Shown: in pieces, positions 35,523 through 45,016 of the stretch
Layout: each line of letters starts with the position of its first letter
Numbering within the stretch: the first letter of the stretch is position 1
DNA from: JACVRW01 sp963728155
Lineage (GTDB): Bacteria > Actinomycetota > Thermoleophilia > Solirubrobacterales > Thermoleophilaceae
Direction of reading: 5' to 3'
Length of the DNA stretch: 64,000 nt
NCBI GenBank assembly: GCA_963728155.1
Contig: CAVSJF010000007.1
Span: 248,001 to 312,000, forward strand
The notes under the pieces: model-generated
The model's input: the letters and a program-made list of their open reading frames with translations, nothing else
The model's database searches: none
What the model was told of the DNA's origin: nothing
Translations under genes and position numbers: made by a program

Positions 35523-35818
35523 CCCCGGAGCTCCGACATCTCGTCAACGTCGATCGGAAGCTGGTTGCGGTACATCGCGACGATGATTCCCAGTCCGATC
35601 ACCACCTCACAGGCCGCGATCACCATCACGATCAGCGCGAATACCTGGCCCGCCTCGCCGCCGTGCATGCGCGAGAAGGCGACCAGAGCGAGGTTGCCGG
35701 CGTTGAGCATCAGCTCGAGGCAGAGCAGGATCACGAGCGGATTGCGGCGAGTCAGCACCCCCGCGGCGCCGATCGCGAAGATGAAGGCGGACAGGACGAG
35801 GAACCAGGAGATGTCCAT
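35519..35818 (-). CDS. nuoK: NADH-quinone oxidoreductase subunit K
   Basis: 99 residues with three membrane helices, the usual size. The two conserved membrane Glu residues of the proton path are present: one in LLCLELMLNAGNL (helix 2) and one in IAACEVVIGLG (helix 3). The N-terminal FVLSAFIFAIGAAGVLTRRN is typical. ATG start two bases after the nuoJ stop. Confidence 0.95.
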   Translation of the reverse strand: MDISWFLVLSAFIFAIGAAGVLTRRNPLVILLCLELMLNAGNLALVAFSRMHGGEAGQVFALIVMVIAACEVVIGLGIIVAMYRNQLPIDVDEMSELRG

Positions 35819-35820
35819 GG

Positions 35821-36408
35821 CTAGACCCGGACCTCCAGGGTCTCCTCGATGGAGGGCGGAGGCTCGTTGCGCGGCGCCACCGCGGCCATGTCCTCGAGGC
35901 CGCGCCGGCGGCGCGCCAGCACCACCGCTCCGACCGCGGCCACCAGCAGCAGGTACGAGGCGGCCTCGAACGCGACCAGGTAGTCGGTCAGGAGCAGCTC
36001 GCCGATCGAGGCCGGCTCACCGAAGCCGCCCGGCAGCTCGGCTCCGCGCGTGTCGAGCGCCTTGAGCCCGCTGGCCACGAAGGCGATGCACAGCTCGATG
36101 CCGATGGCGAGCGCGAACAGCGGCCCGAAGGCGCTGATCAGGCCGCCCTCGGGACGAAGCGGCTCGTCCGAGCCGCCGATGTAGGCCACCACGAAGATGT
36201 AGAGCACCATCACCGCTCCGGCGTAGACCACCACCTGCCCGGCGGCCAGGAACTCGGCGTGGAGCAGCAGGAAGAGCAGCGCCAGGGCGATCAGGTGGCC
36301 CACCAGCGCCAGCACCGAGTAGAACGGGTTGCGCAGGATCACCACGCCCAGAGCGCCGGCCAGAGCTCCGAGGCCGGCGACGAAGAACAGGACCTGCTCG
36401 AACCACAT
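35821..36408 (-). CDS. nuoJ: NADH-quinone oxidoreductase subunit J
   Basis: 195 residues, five membrane helices. Family landmarks are VVILRNPFYSVLALVGHL, LLHAEFLAAGQVVVYAGAVMVLYIF (read as adjoining pieces; this is helix 3 with its pi-bulge Tyr and Gly) and the C-terminal SYLLLVAAVGAVVLARRRRG. Part of the E-channel linking quinone chemistry to proton pumping. Sits 11 bp after nuoI. Confidence 0.95.
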   Translation of the reverse strand: MWFEQVLFFVAGLGALAGALGVVILRNPFYSVLALVGHLIALALLFLLLHAEFLAAGQVVVYAGAVMVLYIFVVAYIGGSDEPLRPEGGLISAFGPLFALAIGIELCIAFVASGLKALDTRGAELPGGFGEPASIGELLLTDYLVAFEAASYLLLVAAVGAVVLARRRRGLEDMAAVAPRNEPPPSIEETLEVRV

Positions 36409-36419
36409 GGGGCGGGTTT

Positions 36420-36956
36420 CTACTCGCCTTCGCGCCGCAGCGGCGTGTGCTCCGGCGGATCGGCCAGCAGCATCTCCTTGGTGAAGATCAGATCGGAGCG
36501 GTGATAGTCGGCCAGCTCGTAGTCGTTGCCCATGGTGATCGCGTCGAACGGGCAGGCGACCTCGCAGTAGCCGCAGAAGATGCAGCGCGTCATGTTGATC
36601 TCATAGACCGCCGCGTAGCGCTCACCCGCCGACACCTGCTTCTCGGGCGTGTTCTCGGCAGCCACCACGCGGATGCACTTGGCCGGGCAGGCGGCCGCGC
36701 ACAGCGAGCAGCCCACGCACTTCTCGAGCTCTGAGTCCTCGAAGCGGTGCAGTTTGTGGCGCCCGCGAAAGCGCGGGTACACGGGCGTCTTCTCCTCGGG
36801 GTACTGGATCACGTGGTGGCCCTCGGCCACCCGCCCGAGCGTCGTCTTCAGCCCGCGCAGGGTCTCCCCGAACACGCGGTACACCGCGCCGACGCCACCC
36901 GGCTCGGGCCCGCGCTCGACCGGTTTCGCGGCTGCCTGCCAATCAGTCGGAGTCAC
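36420..36956 (-). CDS. nuoI: NADH-quinone oxidoreductase subunit I
   Basis: 178 residues. Two [4Fe-4S] ferredoxin motifs, CVGCSLCAAACPAKC and CIFCGYCEVACPFDA, hold clusters N6a and N6b that carry electrons toward quinone. The N-terminal part (GETLRGLKTTLGRV, YPEEKTPVYPRFRGRH) is the amphipathic membrane-contact segment. GTG start directly abuts the nuoH stop. Confidence 0.96.
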   Translation of the reverse strand: MTPTDWQAAAKPVERGPEPGGVGAVYRVFGETLRGLKTTLGRVAEGHHVIQYPEEKTPVYPRFRGRHKLHRFEDSELEKCVGCSLCAAACPAKCIRVVAAENTPEKQVSAGERYAAVYEINMTRCIFCGYCEVACPFDAITMGNDYELADYHRSDLIFTKEMLLADPPEHTPLRREGE

Positions 36957-37940
36957 TTAGGTCACCACCAGCACGGTTGCGGTTACGAGGACATTGAGCG
37001 TCGCCAGCGGCAGTAGGATCTTCCAGCCGAAGGACATCAGCTGGTCGTAGCGCAGGCGGGGAAGGGAGGCGCGGATCCAGATGAAGAAGACCGCGCCGGC
37101 GATCATCTTGAGCAGCATCCACAGGGGAGCGAGCTCCTTGGGACCGGGCCCGTGCCATCCGCCGAGGAAACAGGCCGCGGCGATGGCGGAGATGATCAGG
37201 ATCTCCATGTACTCGGCCATGAAGAACGAGCCGAAGCGCATGCCGCCGTACTCCGTGTTGTAGCCGCCCACGATCTCGGCGTCGCCCTCGGGCAGGTCGA
37301 AGGGCGCGCGGTTGGTCTCGGCGAAGCCCGCCACCATGAAGATCAGGAAGCCGACGAACTGCGGCACGATGAACCAGATGCCGTCCTGGGACTCGACGAT
37401 ATCCACCAGCGACATCGAGCCCGCGGTCATGGCCACGCCCAGCAGCGACAGCCCGAGCGCCACCTCGTAGGAGATCAGCTGCGCGGCGGCCCTCATGGCG
37501 CCGAGGAAGGAGTACTTGGATCCCGAGGCCCAGCCGCCCAGCACCAGTCCGTAGAAGGCAAGCGAGCCGAAGGCGAAGAAATAGAGCAGGCCGATCGAGA
37601 CGTCGATGCCGTAGAGCCCGAAGCCGCCGCCCCAGACGTCGTAGGGGCCGAAGGGGATGATCGCCATCGTGGCCACCGCGGTGGTCACGGAGATCATCGG
37701 CGCGATGGCCATCATCCGCGGCAGTGCGCCCGCCGGGGTGAAGGCCTCCTTGGAGAGCAGCTTGAGCACGTCGGCGATGGGTTGCATCAGGCCGTGGGGG
37801 CCCACTCGGTTGGGCCCGATGCGCGACTGGAAGCGGCCCAGCAGCTTGCGCTCGCCGAGCAGGACGAGGGGCACGAGCTGCAGCATCACGGCGAAGATCA
37901 CGATCGCCTTGACGATCAGGATGATCGTGCCCTCGACCAT
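36957..37940 (-). CDS. nuoH: NADH-quinone oxidoreductase subunit H
   Basis: 327 residues, about eight membrane helices; forms much of the quinone-binding chamber. ERKLLGRFQSRIGPNRVGP, ADVLKLLSKEAFTP, SKYSFLGAMRAAAQLISYE and FAETNRAPFDLPEGDAEIVGG (pieces of the conserved loops with acidic residues) are present. The ATG overlaps the nuoG stop by one base (TGATG). Confidence 0.96.
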   Translation of the reverse strand: MVEGTIILIVKAIVIFAVMLQLVPLVLLGERKLLGRFQSRIGPNRVGPHGLMQPIADVLKLLSKEAFTPAGALPRMMAIAPMISVTTAVATMAIIPFGPYDVWGGGFGLYGIDVSIGLLYFFAFGSLAFYGLVLGGWASGSKYSFLGAMRAAAQLISYEVALGLSLLGVAMTAGSMSLVDIVESQDGIWFIVPQFVGFLIFMVAGFAETNRAPFDLPEGDAEIVGGYNTEYGGMRFGSFFMAEYMEILIISAIAAACFLGGWHGPGPKELAPLWMLLKMIAGAVFFIWIRASLPRLRYDQLMSFGWKILLPLATLNVLVTATVLVVT

Positions 37941-40426
37941 CAGGCCGGGACCCCCGGGCGCGTCTCCGCGGGCGTGAGGTCGACGGGTCCCTCGGGGAGC
38001 CGGGCGCCGATCAGGAAGACGCTTCCCTGCGGCACGCCGGTGCGCACGGCGGCCGTGGCCACGACGCTCTCCTCACCGGCCAGCAGCAGCACCTCGTCAC
38101 CGTTGTCCACACCGGCGCGGCCTGCGTCCTCGACCGATATCTCCGCGCGAGCCCCCGAGGCCAGGAAGCGCAGCGAGGGCGAGTGCTCGGTCTCCGGCCC
38201 GGTCCACAGGGTGGGCGCGCTCACGACCCGAAGCCCGTCCGCCGCGGCGGGGGGATCCGGGAGGGCTTGGCCGGAGAGATCGTCGTCTCCGAGGGCGTCC
38301 GCGGCGCCGTCGCGCTCGGGCCAGCGCACCCCGAGCCCGCCGATCTCGTCGAGGGTGATGCCGGCGTAGAAGGGCACGGCCTCGATGAGGCGGGCGGTGA
38401 CCATCGGCGCGGTGAGCACACCGGTGCCCGCACCCACCCGCTCGCAGAGATCCTCGAGCACGCGCCACCCGGGCCGTACCTCACCCGCGTGGCCGAGCGC
38501 CTGGCGCACACGCTGCAGCCGGCCGTCGGGGTGGGTGACCGTTCCCTCCTTCTCGGCGTAGGTCTCGGCCGGGAACACGACGTTGGCGTGCTCGGAGAGC
38601 GCCTCGTCGAGGAAGCCGGCGAAGGCGATCACGGCGTCGGCGTCGTCGAGGGCCGGGGCGGGCACGCTCTGATCCACCAGCAGCAGTGCGCCCACGCCGT
38701 CCGGCTCGGTGGCCTCGACAGCGGGCTTGGCGAACCCCGGGCCGAGGTCGGGCAGGCAGCCCACCTCGCGCAGGCCGCGGCCGTTCGCGGCGGCGGGGAT
38801 CTCGATCATGCCCGACTCCTCGCGCCCGGCGATGCCGAGTGCGCCGGCCAGCGCCAGCAGGGCGTCGATCGCCTCGCCGGCCCGCTCTCCCGAGGCCACG
38901 CGTTCGCCCCAGATCACGACCACGTCTCCGGCGTCGCGCAGGACGTCGGCCGCCGCGCGGACCGCGCTGGCGGAAGGGTCGGCCCCGTTGCCCGAGTGCT
39001 CGGTGGGCTGCGCGCCCGGGCGAAAGCCCTCGGAGGCGCGGGCGCTGCGGGCCAGCTCGTCGGGGGAGGCCGACGACGCGCGCGAGCTGCCGAGCGCCGC
39101 GCCGAGGGCTCCGAGCACCGCCTCGGATGCTCCCGGCGCGAACCGCAGTGCGGCGCTTGCGTTGGGATCGAGGGTCGAGGGGCGGGCGCTCGCCACCACC
39201 AGGCGCGCGCCGTTGCGGCGCACGGCCTTGCGCACGCGCAGGTCGAGGATCGGCGCCTCGTCCACCAGCTCGGTGTCGAGCACGAGGATCGCTCCGGCGT
39301 GGTCGATGTCCGACACCTTGGCCGACAGGTCGGGGCGCGCCAGCGCGCGGGCGTGGGCCGCGGAGATGCGGCCGGCGTCGCGGGAGTGCACGAGCGGCGA
39401 GCCCAGTCCCTCGCGCACGAGGTGCTGAACCAGGAAGCCCTCCTCGTTGGTCGCGCCGCCGCCCACGATGGCCACCGTGCGCTCGCCCGACTTCTCGAGC
39501 GCCGCGGCCGCCTCGGACAGCGCCCGCTCCCAGGAGACCTCGCGCATGAAGCCGCCGTCGCGCACCATCGGCGCCGTGATGCGCTCGTCAGAGCGAAAGG
39601 ACTGGTAGCCGAAACGGCCCTTGTCGCACAGCCAGCCGTCGTCCACCTCGGTGTTGTCGCGCGCGAGCACGCGCACGACCTTGGCGTCGTCGCGGAGCGT
39701 CAGCTCGACGTTGCACTGCGACGGGCACATGGTGCAGATCGAGCCCGCGTTCTCGATGTCCCAGGGCCGGGCGCGGAAGCGGTAGGCCCTCGAGGTGAGC
39801 GCCCCCACGGGGCACAGCTCGATGATGTTGCCGCTGAACGGGGCCACGTAGGGGCGGCCGTCGTGGGTGCCCACGAAGGTGTGGTCGCCGCGATCGAGGA
39901 ACACCAGCTGGTAGTCCTCGGCCACCTCCTGGGAGAAGCGCACGCAGCGGTAGCAGAGGATGCAGCGCTCGCGGTCGATGGCCACCAGCGGCGACAGCTC
40001 GAGCGGCTTCTTGAAGTGGCGCTTGGGCTCGATGAAGCGCGAGCGCCCGGCGCCCCAGCCGTAGGAGATGTCCTGCAGCGGGCACTCGCCGCCCTTGTCG
40101 CACACCGGGCAGTCGAGCGGATGGTTCACGAGCAGGAACTCGACCACCGCGTTCTGGGCGTGGCGCACGCGGTCGGACGTGGTGTTGACCACCATGCCGT
40201 CGCGCACGGGCGTCGAGCATGAGGTCTGGAGCTTGGGAATGCCCTCGATCTCGACCAGGCACATTCGGCAGGCCCCCACCGGCTGGCCCAGCTTGGGCTC
40301 GTAACAGAAGTAGGGGATCTCGACGTCGCCGTGCTTGGCCGCGTCGACGAGCATCGCGCCCTCGGGGGCGCGCACCTCCTTGCCGTCGATCTCGAAGGAG
40401 ATCCAGCTGATCTCGGGGCGGGCCAA
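37940..40426 (-). CDS. nuoG: NADH-quinone oxidoreductase subunit G
   Basis: 828 residues. The N-terminal domain carries a [2Fe-2S] cluster (CYEPKLGQPVGACRMC), a His-Cys3 [4Fe-4S] site (HPLDCPVCDKGGECPL) and another [4Fe-4S] site (CILCYRCVRF). The following molybdopterin-oxidoreductase-like domain has CTMCPSQCNVEL, the optional N7 site, but is otherwise a structural remnant. Residues about 430-520 are Ala/Ser-rich and variable. ATG start two bases before the end of the nuoF gap, RBS visible. Confidence 0.95.
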   Translation of the reverse strand: MARPEISWISFEIDGKEVRAPEGAMLVDAAKHGDVEIPYFCYEPKLGQPVGACRMCLVEIEGIPKLQTSCSTPVRDGMVVNTTSDRVRHAQNAVVEFLLVNHPLDCPVCDKGGECPLQDISYGWGAGRSRFIEPKRHFKKPLELSPLVAIDRERCILCYRCVRFSQEVAEDYQLVFLDRGDHTFVGTHDGRPYVAPFSGNIIELCPVGALTSRAYRFRARPWDIENAGSICTMCPSQCNVELTLRDDAKVVRVLARDNTEVDDGWLCDKGRFGYQSFRSDERITAPMVRDGGFMREVSWERALSEAAAALEKSGERTVAIVGGGATNEEGFLVQHLVREGLGSPLVHSRDAGRISAAHARALARPDLSAKVSDIDHAGAILVLDTELVDEAPILDLRVRKAVRRNGARLVVASARPSTLDPNASAALRFAPGASEAVLGALGAALGSSRASSASPDELARSARASEGFRPGAQPTEHSGNGADPSASAVRAAADVLRDAGDVVVIWGERVASGERAGEAIDALLALAGALGIAGREESGMIEIPAAANGRGLREVGCLPDLGPGFAKPAVEATEPDGVGALLLVDQSVPAPALDDADAVIAFAGFLDEALSEHANVVFPAETYAEKEGTVTHPDGRLQRVRQALGHAGEVRPGWRVLEDLCERVGAGTGVLTAPMVTARLIEAVPFYAGITLDEIGGLGVRWPERDGAADALGDDDLSGQALPDPPAAADGLRVVSAPTLWTGPETEHSPSLRFLASGARAEISVEDAGRAGVDNGDEVLLLAGEESVVATAAVRTGVPQGSVFLIGARLPEGPVDLTPAETRPGVPA

Positions 40427-40428
40427 GC

Positions 40429-41757
40429 TCAGACCATCCCGGCTTCAGGGACGGCGCCGAGCTCGCCTGCGCCCATCGGCTGGATCTCGGCCATGTCGCG
40501 GCGCTCGCGCGCCGCCTCCATGTGGGCCTCGAACTCGGGCCGGAAGTGCTTGAGCATCGAGGCCACCGGCATGGCCATCGAGTCGCCGAGCACGCACAGG
40601 CAGTTGCCGATGATGTTGCCCTGGACCTGCTCGAGGATGTCGAGGTCCATCGGCGTGCCCTCGCCCTCGTCGATGCGCTCGAGCATCTTCACGGTCCAGT
40701 TGGTGCCCTCGCGGCACGGCACGCACTTGCCGCACGACTCGTGGCGGTAGAACTCGGCCAGGCGCAGCGCCAGCGGCACGAGCGGCTGTGACTCGTCGAC
40801 CACGATGATCGCGCCCGAGCCGAGCATGGAGCCCGCCTCGGCCATGGCCTCGAAGGTGTAGGGCAGGTCGAGGTGCTCGTCGAGCAGCACCGGCGCCGAC
40901 GATCCTCCGGGGAACCAGCACTTCACCGCGCGCCCGTCGGGCGGGCCGCCGGCCAGCCCGTACACGAGCTCGCGGCCGGGAATGCCCAGCTCGACCTCGT
41001 AGTTGCCCGGGCGCTCGACGTTGCCCGACACCGACACGACCTTGGTGCCGGTCGAGTTGCCCTCGCCGAACTTGCGGTACCACTCGGCTCCGTGCTCGAT
41101 GATGATCGGCGTGTTGCAGAGCGTCTCGACGTTGTTGATCAGCGTGGGCCCCTGGTAGAGGCCCTGGTTGGCCGGGAAGGGGGGCTTGAGGCGCGGGTTG
41201 CCGCGCTTGCCCTCGAGGCCGTCGAGCAGGGCGGTCTCCTCGCCGCAGATGTAGGCGCCCTCGCCGCGGTGGACGACGAGGCTGAAGGTGTGGTCGGTGC
41301 CCAGAATGCCCTCGCCCACGTAGCCCTTCTCGCGGGCCTCGGCCAGCGCCGCGTCGAGGATGTCGGCCTGCAGCGAGTACTCGCCCCGGATGAAGATGAA
41401 GCCCTTGTTGGCGCCCGCGGCGATCGAGCCGATGATGCAGCCCTCGATCAGCATGTGCGGGTTCTTCTGCATCAGCAGGCGGTCCTTGAAGGTCCCCGGC
41501 TCGGACTCGTCGGCGTTGCAGCAGAGGAACTTGTCCATCGACCCCTTGGGGATGAAGGAGGCCTTCTTGCCCATCGAGAAGCCGGCGCCTCCGCGGCCCC
41601 GCAGGCCCGATTCCTCGAGCTCGTGGAGCACCGCCTCCGGGGTCATCTCGCGCAGTGCCTTGCGCAGGGAGCCGTAGCCGCCGAGCCGCTCGTACACGTC
41701 GATCGTGTGCAGGTCGGGCTCGTCGATGTTGGCCAGCAGGATGCGGGTTTCGCTCAT
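40429..41757 (-). CDS. nuoF: NADH-quinone oxidoreductase subunit F
   Basis: 442 residues. NADH-binding and FMN-binding subunit of the electron-input module. GRGGAGFSMGKKASFIPKG is the FMN/NADH glycine-rich region, NADESEPGTFKDR follows, ICGEETALLDGLEGKRG is typical, and ESCGKCVPCREGTNW plus a later NCLC hold the N3 [4Fe-4S] cluster. The ATG at 41757 overlaps the nuoE stop as ATGA; the longer open frame upstream belongs to no real protein. Confidence 0.96.
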   Translation of the reverse strand: MSETRILLANIDEPDLHTIDVYERLGGYGSLRKALREMTPEAVLHELEESGLRGRGGAGFSMGKKASFIPKGSMDKFLCCNADESEPGTFKDRLLMQKNPHMLIEGCIIGSIAAGANKGFIFIRGEYSLQADILDAALAEAREKGYVGEGILGTDHTFSLVVHRGEGAYICGEETALLDGLEGKRGNPRLKPPFPANQGLYQGPTLINNVETLCNTPIIIEHGAEWYRKFGEGNSTGTKVVSVSGNVERPGNYEVELGIPGRELVYGLAGGPPDGRAVKCWFPGGSSAPVLLDEHLDLPYTFEAMAEAGSMLGSGAIIVVDESQPLVPLALRLAEFYRHESCGKCVPCREGTNWTVKMLERIDEGEGTPMDLDILEQVQGNIIGNCLCVLGDSMAMPVASMLKHFRPEFEAHMEAARERRDMAEIQPMGAGELGAVPEAGMV

Positions 41758-42554
41758 CTCTCTTCCTCCCCGGGCTCGCTCGTGCCGGGCCGAAGCGGCT
41801 CCGGTGGGGGCGGGCCGCCCTCGGCCTCGCTCGTGGCCGGCGGCACGTCGAGCAGCTCGGCTTCCTTCCAGGTCCCGCCCGCCGGGTGGACGTCGGGCTC
41901 CTCGGGCGGGCCGGGGCGGTCGGGCGCCGCTCCACCGTGCGCCCAGGGCAGTGCGTAGCCGCGGTCGGAGAGCCCGCGCCCGGGCAGCGCCTCGCGATCC
42001 TCGCGCAGGGCGCTCACCAGCTCCGGCGCGTCGCTCTCGGAGAGCGGGCCCACGTAGCGCCCGTCGATCGAGGCCATCGGCGCCATGTCGCAGGCGCCGA
42101 GGCACTCGAACTCCCGCAGCTCGACGTTCTCGAGCCCCTGGTCGCGGGCCTCCGCGGCGATCGCCTCGTACACCGACTTGGCGTTGACCAGGTGGCAGGC
42201 CACGCTCGTGCATACGTAGACGTAGTGCGGGCCGACGGGTTGGGTGCGCAGCATGTCGTAGAAGGTCGCCACGCTCGACAGGTAGGCGGGCGTCACCTGC
42301 ATCACCGCCGCCACCTGGTCGATGGCCTCGGGCGAGCACCAGCCGTGCACCTTCTGCGCCGCGTCCAGCGCGGGCAGCACCGCCGAGTGGCGGTCGGGGT
42401 AGTTGGCCATGTGCCGCTCGATATCCGCGCGCAGGGCGGCGGGCACGTCGACCGAAGCGGGATCGGGGATGGTGGCCGGATCCTCGTCGAGGCGCACCCC
42501 CTCGTCCCAGCCGGGCGGGACGGGCGCAGCGTGGATGCCGCCCTCGTCTCTCAA
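41754..42554 (-). CDS. nuoE: NADH-quinone oxidoreductase subunit E with C-terminal extension
   Basis: 266 residues. The thioredoxin-like [2Fe-2S] domain (about 30-180) has CTSVAC and ECLGAC, the four cluster ligands, and HGWCSPEAIDQVA, typical of NuoE. The last 80 or so residues (after REALPGRG) are Pro/Glu/Gly-rich, low complexity and not part of the usual subunit of about 165-180 residues. The start is TTG overlapping the nuoD stop as TTGA. Confidence 0.92.
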   Translation of the reverse strand: MRDEGGIHAAPVPPGWDEGVRLDEDPATIPDPASVDVPAALRADIERHMANYPDRHSAVLPALDAAQKVHGWCSPEAIDQVAAVMQVTPAYLSSVATFYDMLRTQPVGPHYVYVCTSVACHLVNAKSVYEAIAAEARDQGLENVELREFECLGACDMAPMASIDGRYVGPLSESDAPELVSALREDREALPGRGLSDRGYALPWAHGGAAPDRPGPPEEPDVHPAGGTWKEAELLDVPPATSEAEGGPPPPEPLRPGTSEPGEEER

Positions 42555-43844
42555 CGGTCTATTCCACCGAGGATCGGGTCGAGCATGGCAACGCAGGCGA
42601 TGAAGTCGGCGATCAGGGTGTCCCTCCCCATGTCGGGAAGGGACTGGAGATTCACGAAGCTCGGATCGCGCATGTGCACGCGCGCGGGCTTGGCCGAGCC
42701 GTCGGCGACCACGAAACAGCCGAGCTCCCCGCGCGGCGACTCCACCGCCGCGTAGGCCTCGCCCGGCGGCACCCGGAAGCCCTCGGTGACCAGCTTGAAG
42801 TGGTGGATCAGCGCCTCCATCGAGGTGGCCAGCTCGTGGCGCGGCGGCAGAGCGACCTTGCGGTTCCCGGTGATGTACGGACCCTCGGGTAGGCCGTCGA
42901 GCGCCTGCTCGACGATCTTGATCGACTCGCGCATCTCCTCCATGCGCACCTTGAAGCGGTCGTAGTTGTCGCCCACGGTGCCCACCGGGACGTCGAAGTC
43001 GAAGTGCTCGTACGAGGAGTAGGGCATCGCCTTGCGCAGGTCCCACGGGTGGCCGGTGGCGCGCAGCAGCGGTCCGGTCACGCCCAGCTCGAGCGCGCGC
43101 TCCTGGGAGATCACGCCGGTGTTCTTGAGCCGAGAGATCCAGATCTCGTTCCGGTCGAGCAGCGCCTCGTACTGGTCGAGGCGGCGTGGGCATCAGCTTT
43201 AGGAACTTGCGCGTCTTCTCGACGAAGCCAGGAGGTATGTCCTCCATCACGCCGCCCACCTGGAAGTAGCGCGTGTGCAGGCGCTGGCCGCTCGACATCT
43301 CGAACAGGTCGAGCACCAGGTCGCGATCGCGAACGCCCCAAAACAGCATGGACATCGCGCCGACGTCGAGCGCGCCCGTGGCCAGCGCGAACAGGTGCGA
43401 GGCGATTCGGTTGAGCTCGAGGTGGATCACCCGCAGGTACTGGGCCCGCGGCGGGACCTCCTCGCCGAGCAGCCGCTCCACGGCCATGCAGAAGGCCATC
43501 GCATTGAAGTAGTAGGCCAGGTAGTCCATCCGCTCGATGAAGGTGATGACCTTCCAGTACTCCTGGTCCTCGCAGCTCTTCTCGATGCCGGTGTGCACGT
43601 AGCCGACAATCGGCTTGACGTCGCGCACCACCTCGCCCTCGAGCGTGGTCAGGAGGCGCAGCACGCCGTGGGTGGCCGGGTGGTGCGGGCCGAGGTTGAG
43701 CGTGAACAGCTCCTCGGAGCGCGTGACGTCGCCCTCGACCACGGCCTCCGTGCCCGACACGGGCTCGTCGCCCATGCGCTCCATCGTCACCGAGCGCTCG
43801 CGCTCGCGGTAGGGGACGGCGAGCGGGTCGTTGGCTTCAGTCAT
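42551..43844 (-). CDS. nuoD: NADH-quinone oxidoreductase subunit D, one frameshift
   Basis: About 430 residues; the 49-kDa subunit at the quinone site. LGPHHPATHGVLRLL (with the His that contacts quinone), ELNRIASHLFALATGALDVGA (in two pieces) and SPRGELGCFVVADG are present, and the C-terminus IACVAMLDPILGGIDR is the canonical end. The frame breaks near 43190: LKLMP continues as RRLDQYEALL only if one C of a CCC run is dropped. A single-base insertion in the assembly is the likely reason, since the rest of this essential operon is intact. ATG 43844 overlaps nuoC by 8 bp. Confidence 0.93.
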
Positions 43845-44358
43845 ACCAGCGCGGGTACTTGTTCTCGTTGAACGTGTAGAGCACCGGCTCGCCGCCCATT
43901 GGATAGTCACGCCGCTGCGGATAGCCGGTGTAGTCCTCGGGCATCAGGATGCGCCGCATGTCCGGGTGGCCGTCGAACACGACCCCGAACATGTCGTAGA
44001 CCTCACGCTCCTGGTACTCGACCGTGGGGTAGAGATCGATCACGGAGGGCACGTGCGGGTCGTCGACTCCGAGACGGGTCTTCACGTTGAGGCGGTCCAC
44101 GCGCTCCATGGACAGGAGCTGGTAGTGGATCCCGAGGCGAGGCTCCTCGGGCAGGTAGTCACAGCCGTGGAGGCTCATCAGCCTGGGCCATGGCTCCCTG
44201 TCCTCGGAGCGCAGGTAGGCCAGCACGTCGTAGACCGCGGCCGGCGCCACCTCGAGCGTGGGCTGATCGCGAAAGTAGGCGGTTCCGGTGACGGCGCCCT
44301 CGGCAAGCTCGTCGCGGACCCGCTGGGCGATCAGCTCCAGACCGGTCGCGTCAGGCAA
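43837..44358 (-). CDS. nuoC: NADH-quinone oxidoreductase subunit C
   Basis: 173 residues; the 30-kDa peripheral-arm subunit. LMSLHGCDYLPEEPRLGIHYQL, VPSVIDLYPTVEYQEREVYDMFGV (in pieces) and the family signature PDMRRILMPEDYTGYPQRRDYP (pieces thereof) are present. TTG start overlapping the nuoB stop by 8 bp. It is a separate gene, not a NuoCD fusion. Confidence 0.94.
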   Translation of the reverse strand: MPDATGLELIAQRVRDELAEGAVTGTAYFRDQPTLEVAPAAVYDVLAYLRSEDREPWPRLMSLHGCDYLPEEPRLGIHYQLLSMERVDRLNVKTRLGVDDPHVPSVIDLYPTVEYQEREVYDMFGVVFDGHPDMRRILMPEDYTGYPQRRDYPMGGEPVLYTFNENKYPRWYD

Positions 44359-45016
44359 CCGGCACCTCGCCCTGGTCGACCTCCTCGGTTCCGTAGGCCT
44401 GGTAGCGCTCGCGCCAGCCCATCCCGGGAGTGCCCATGATCTTGTCCTGCAACTTCATGATCCCGTAGATGAGGGCCTCGGGCCGGGGCGGGCAGCCGGG
44501 CACGTAGACGTCGACCGGGAGGAACTTGTCGCAGCCGGCGACCACCGCGTAGTTGTTGAACATTCCGGCGCTCGAGGCGCAGGCGCCCATCGAGATCACC
44601 CACTTGGGCTCGAGCATCTGGTCGTACAGGCGCCGGATGACCGGCGCCATCTTCACCGAAACGCGGCCCGAGATGATCAGCAGATCGGCCTGGCGCGGGG
44701 TAAAGCGGATGGCTTCGGCGCCGAAGCGGGCGAGGTCGTTGCGGGGCGCGCTGATCGTGGTGATCATCTCGATCGCGCAGCAGGCCAGGCCGAAGCCGAG
44801 CGGGAAGATGGCGTTCTTGCGCGCCCAGTTCTGCGCGTCCTCGAACTTCGAGAACAGCAGTCGCTCCTCGACGTGCTCCTCGAGATCGCGGCCGGCCAGC
44901 TCGCCGCGCAGCATCTGCTGCGCCTTGAGCTGGCGCACTCGCAGGGCCGAAGCGCCCGGCTCTGCCGGGTGCGCCCGGACGTTGTTCCCGTCTGTCTTGG
45001 TGCGAGTCACTTCCAT
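44351..45016 (-). CDS. nuoB: NADH-quinone oxidoreductase subunit B
   Basis: 221 residues. Carries the terminal N2 [4Fe-4S] cluster next to quinone: tandem Cys in GLACCAIEM, then ISMGACASSAGMF and VYVPGCPPRPEALIYG. The N-terminal 65 residues before the conserved core are longer than in most NuoB proteins and are charged. The ATG overlaps the nuoA stop by 10 bp. Confidence 0.96.
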   Translation of the reverse strand: MEVTRTKTDGNNVRAHPAEPGASALRVRQLKAQQMLRGELAGRDLEEHVEERLLFSKFEDAQNWARKNAIFPLGFGLACCAIEMITTISAPRNDLARFGAEAIRFTPRQADLLIISGRVSVKMAPVIRRLYDQMLEPKWVISMGACASSAGMFNNYAVVAGCDKFLPVDVYVPGCPPRPEALIYGIMKLQDKIMGTPGMGWRERYQAYGTEEVDQGEVPVA

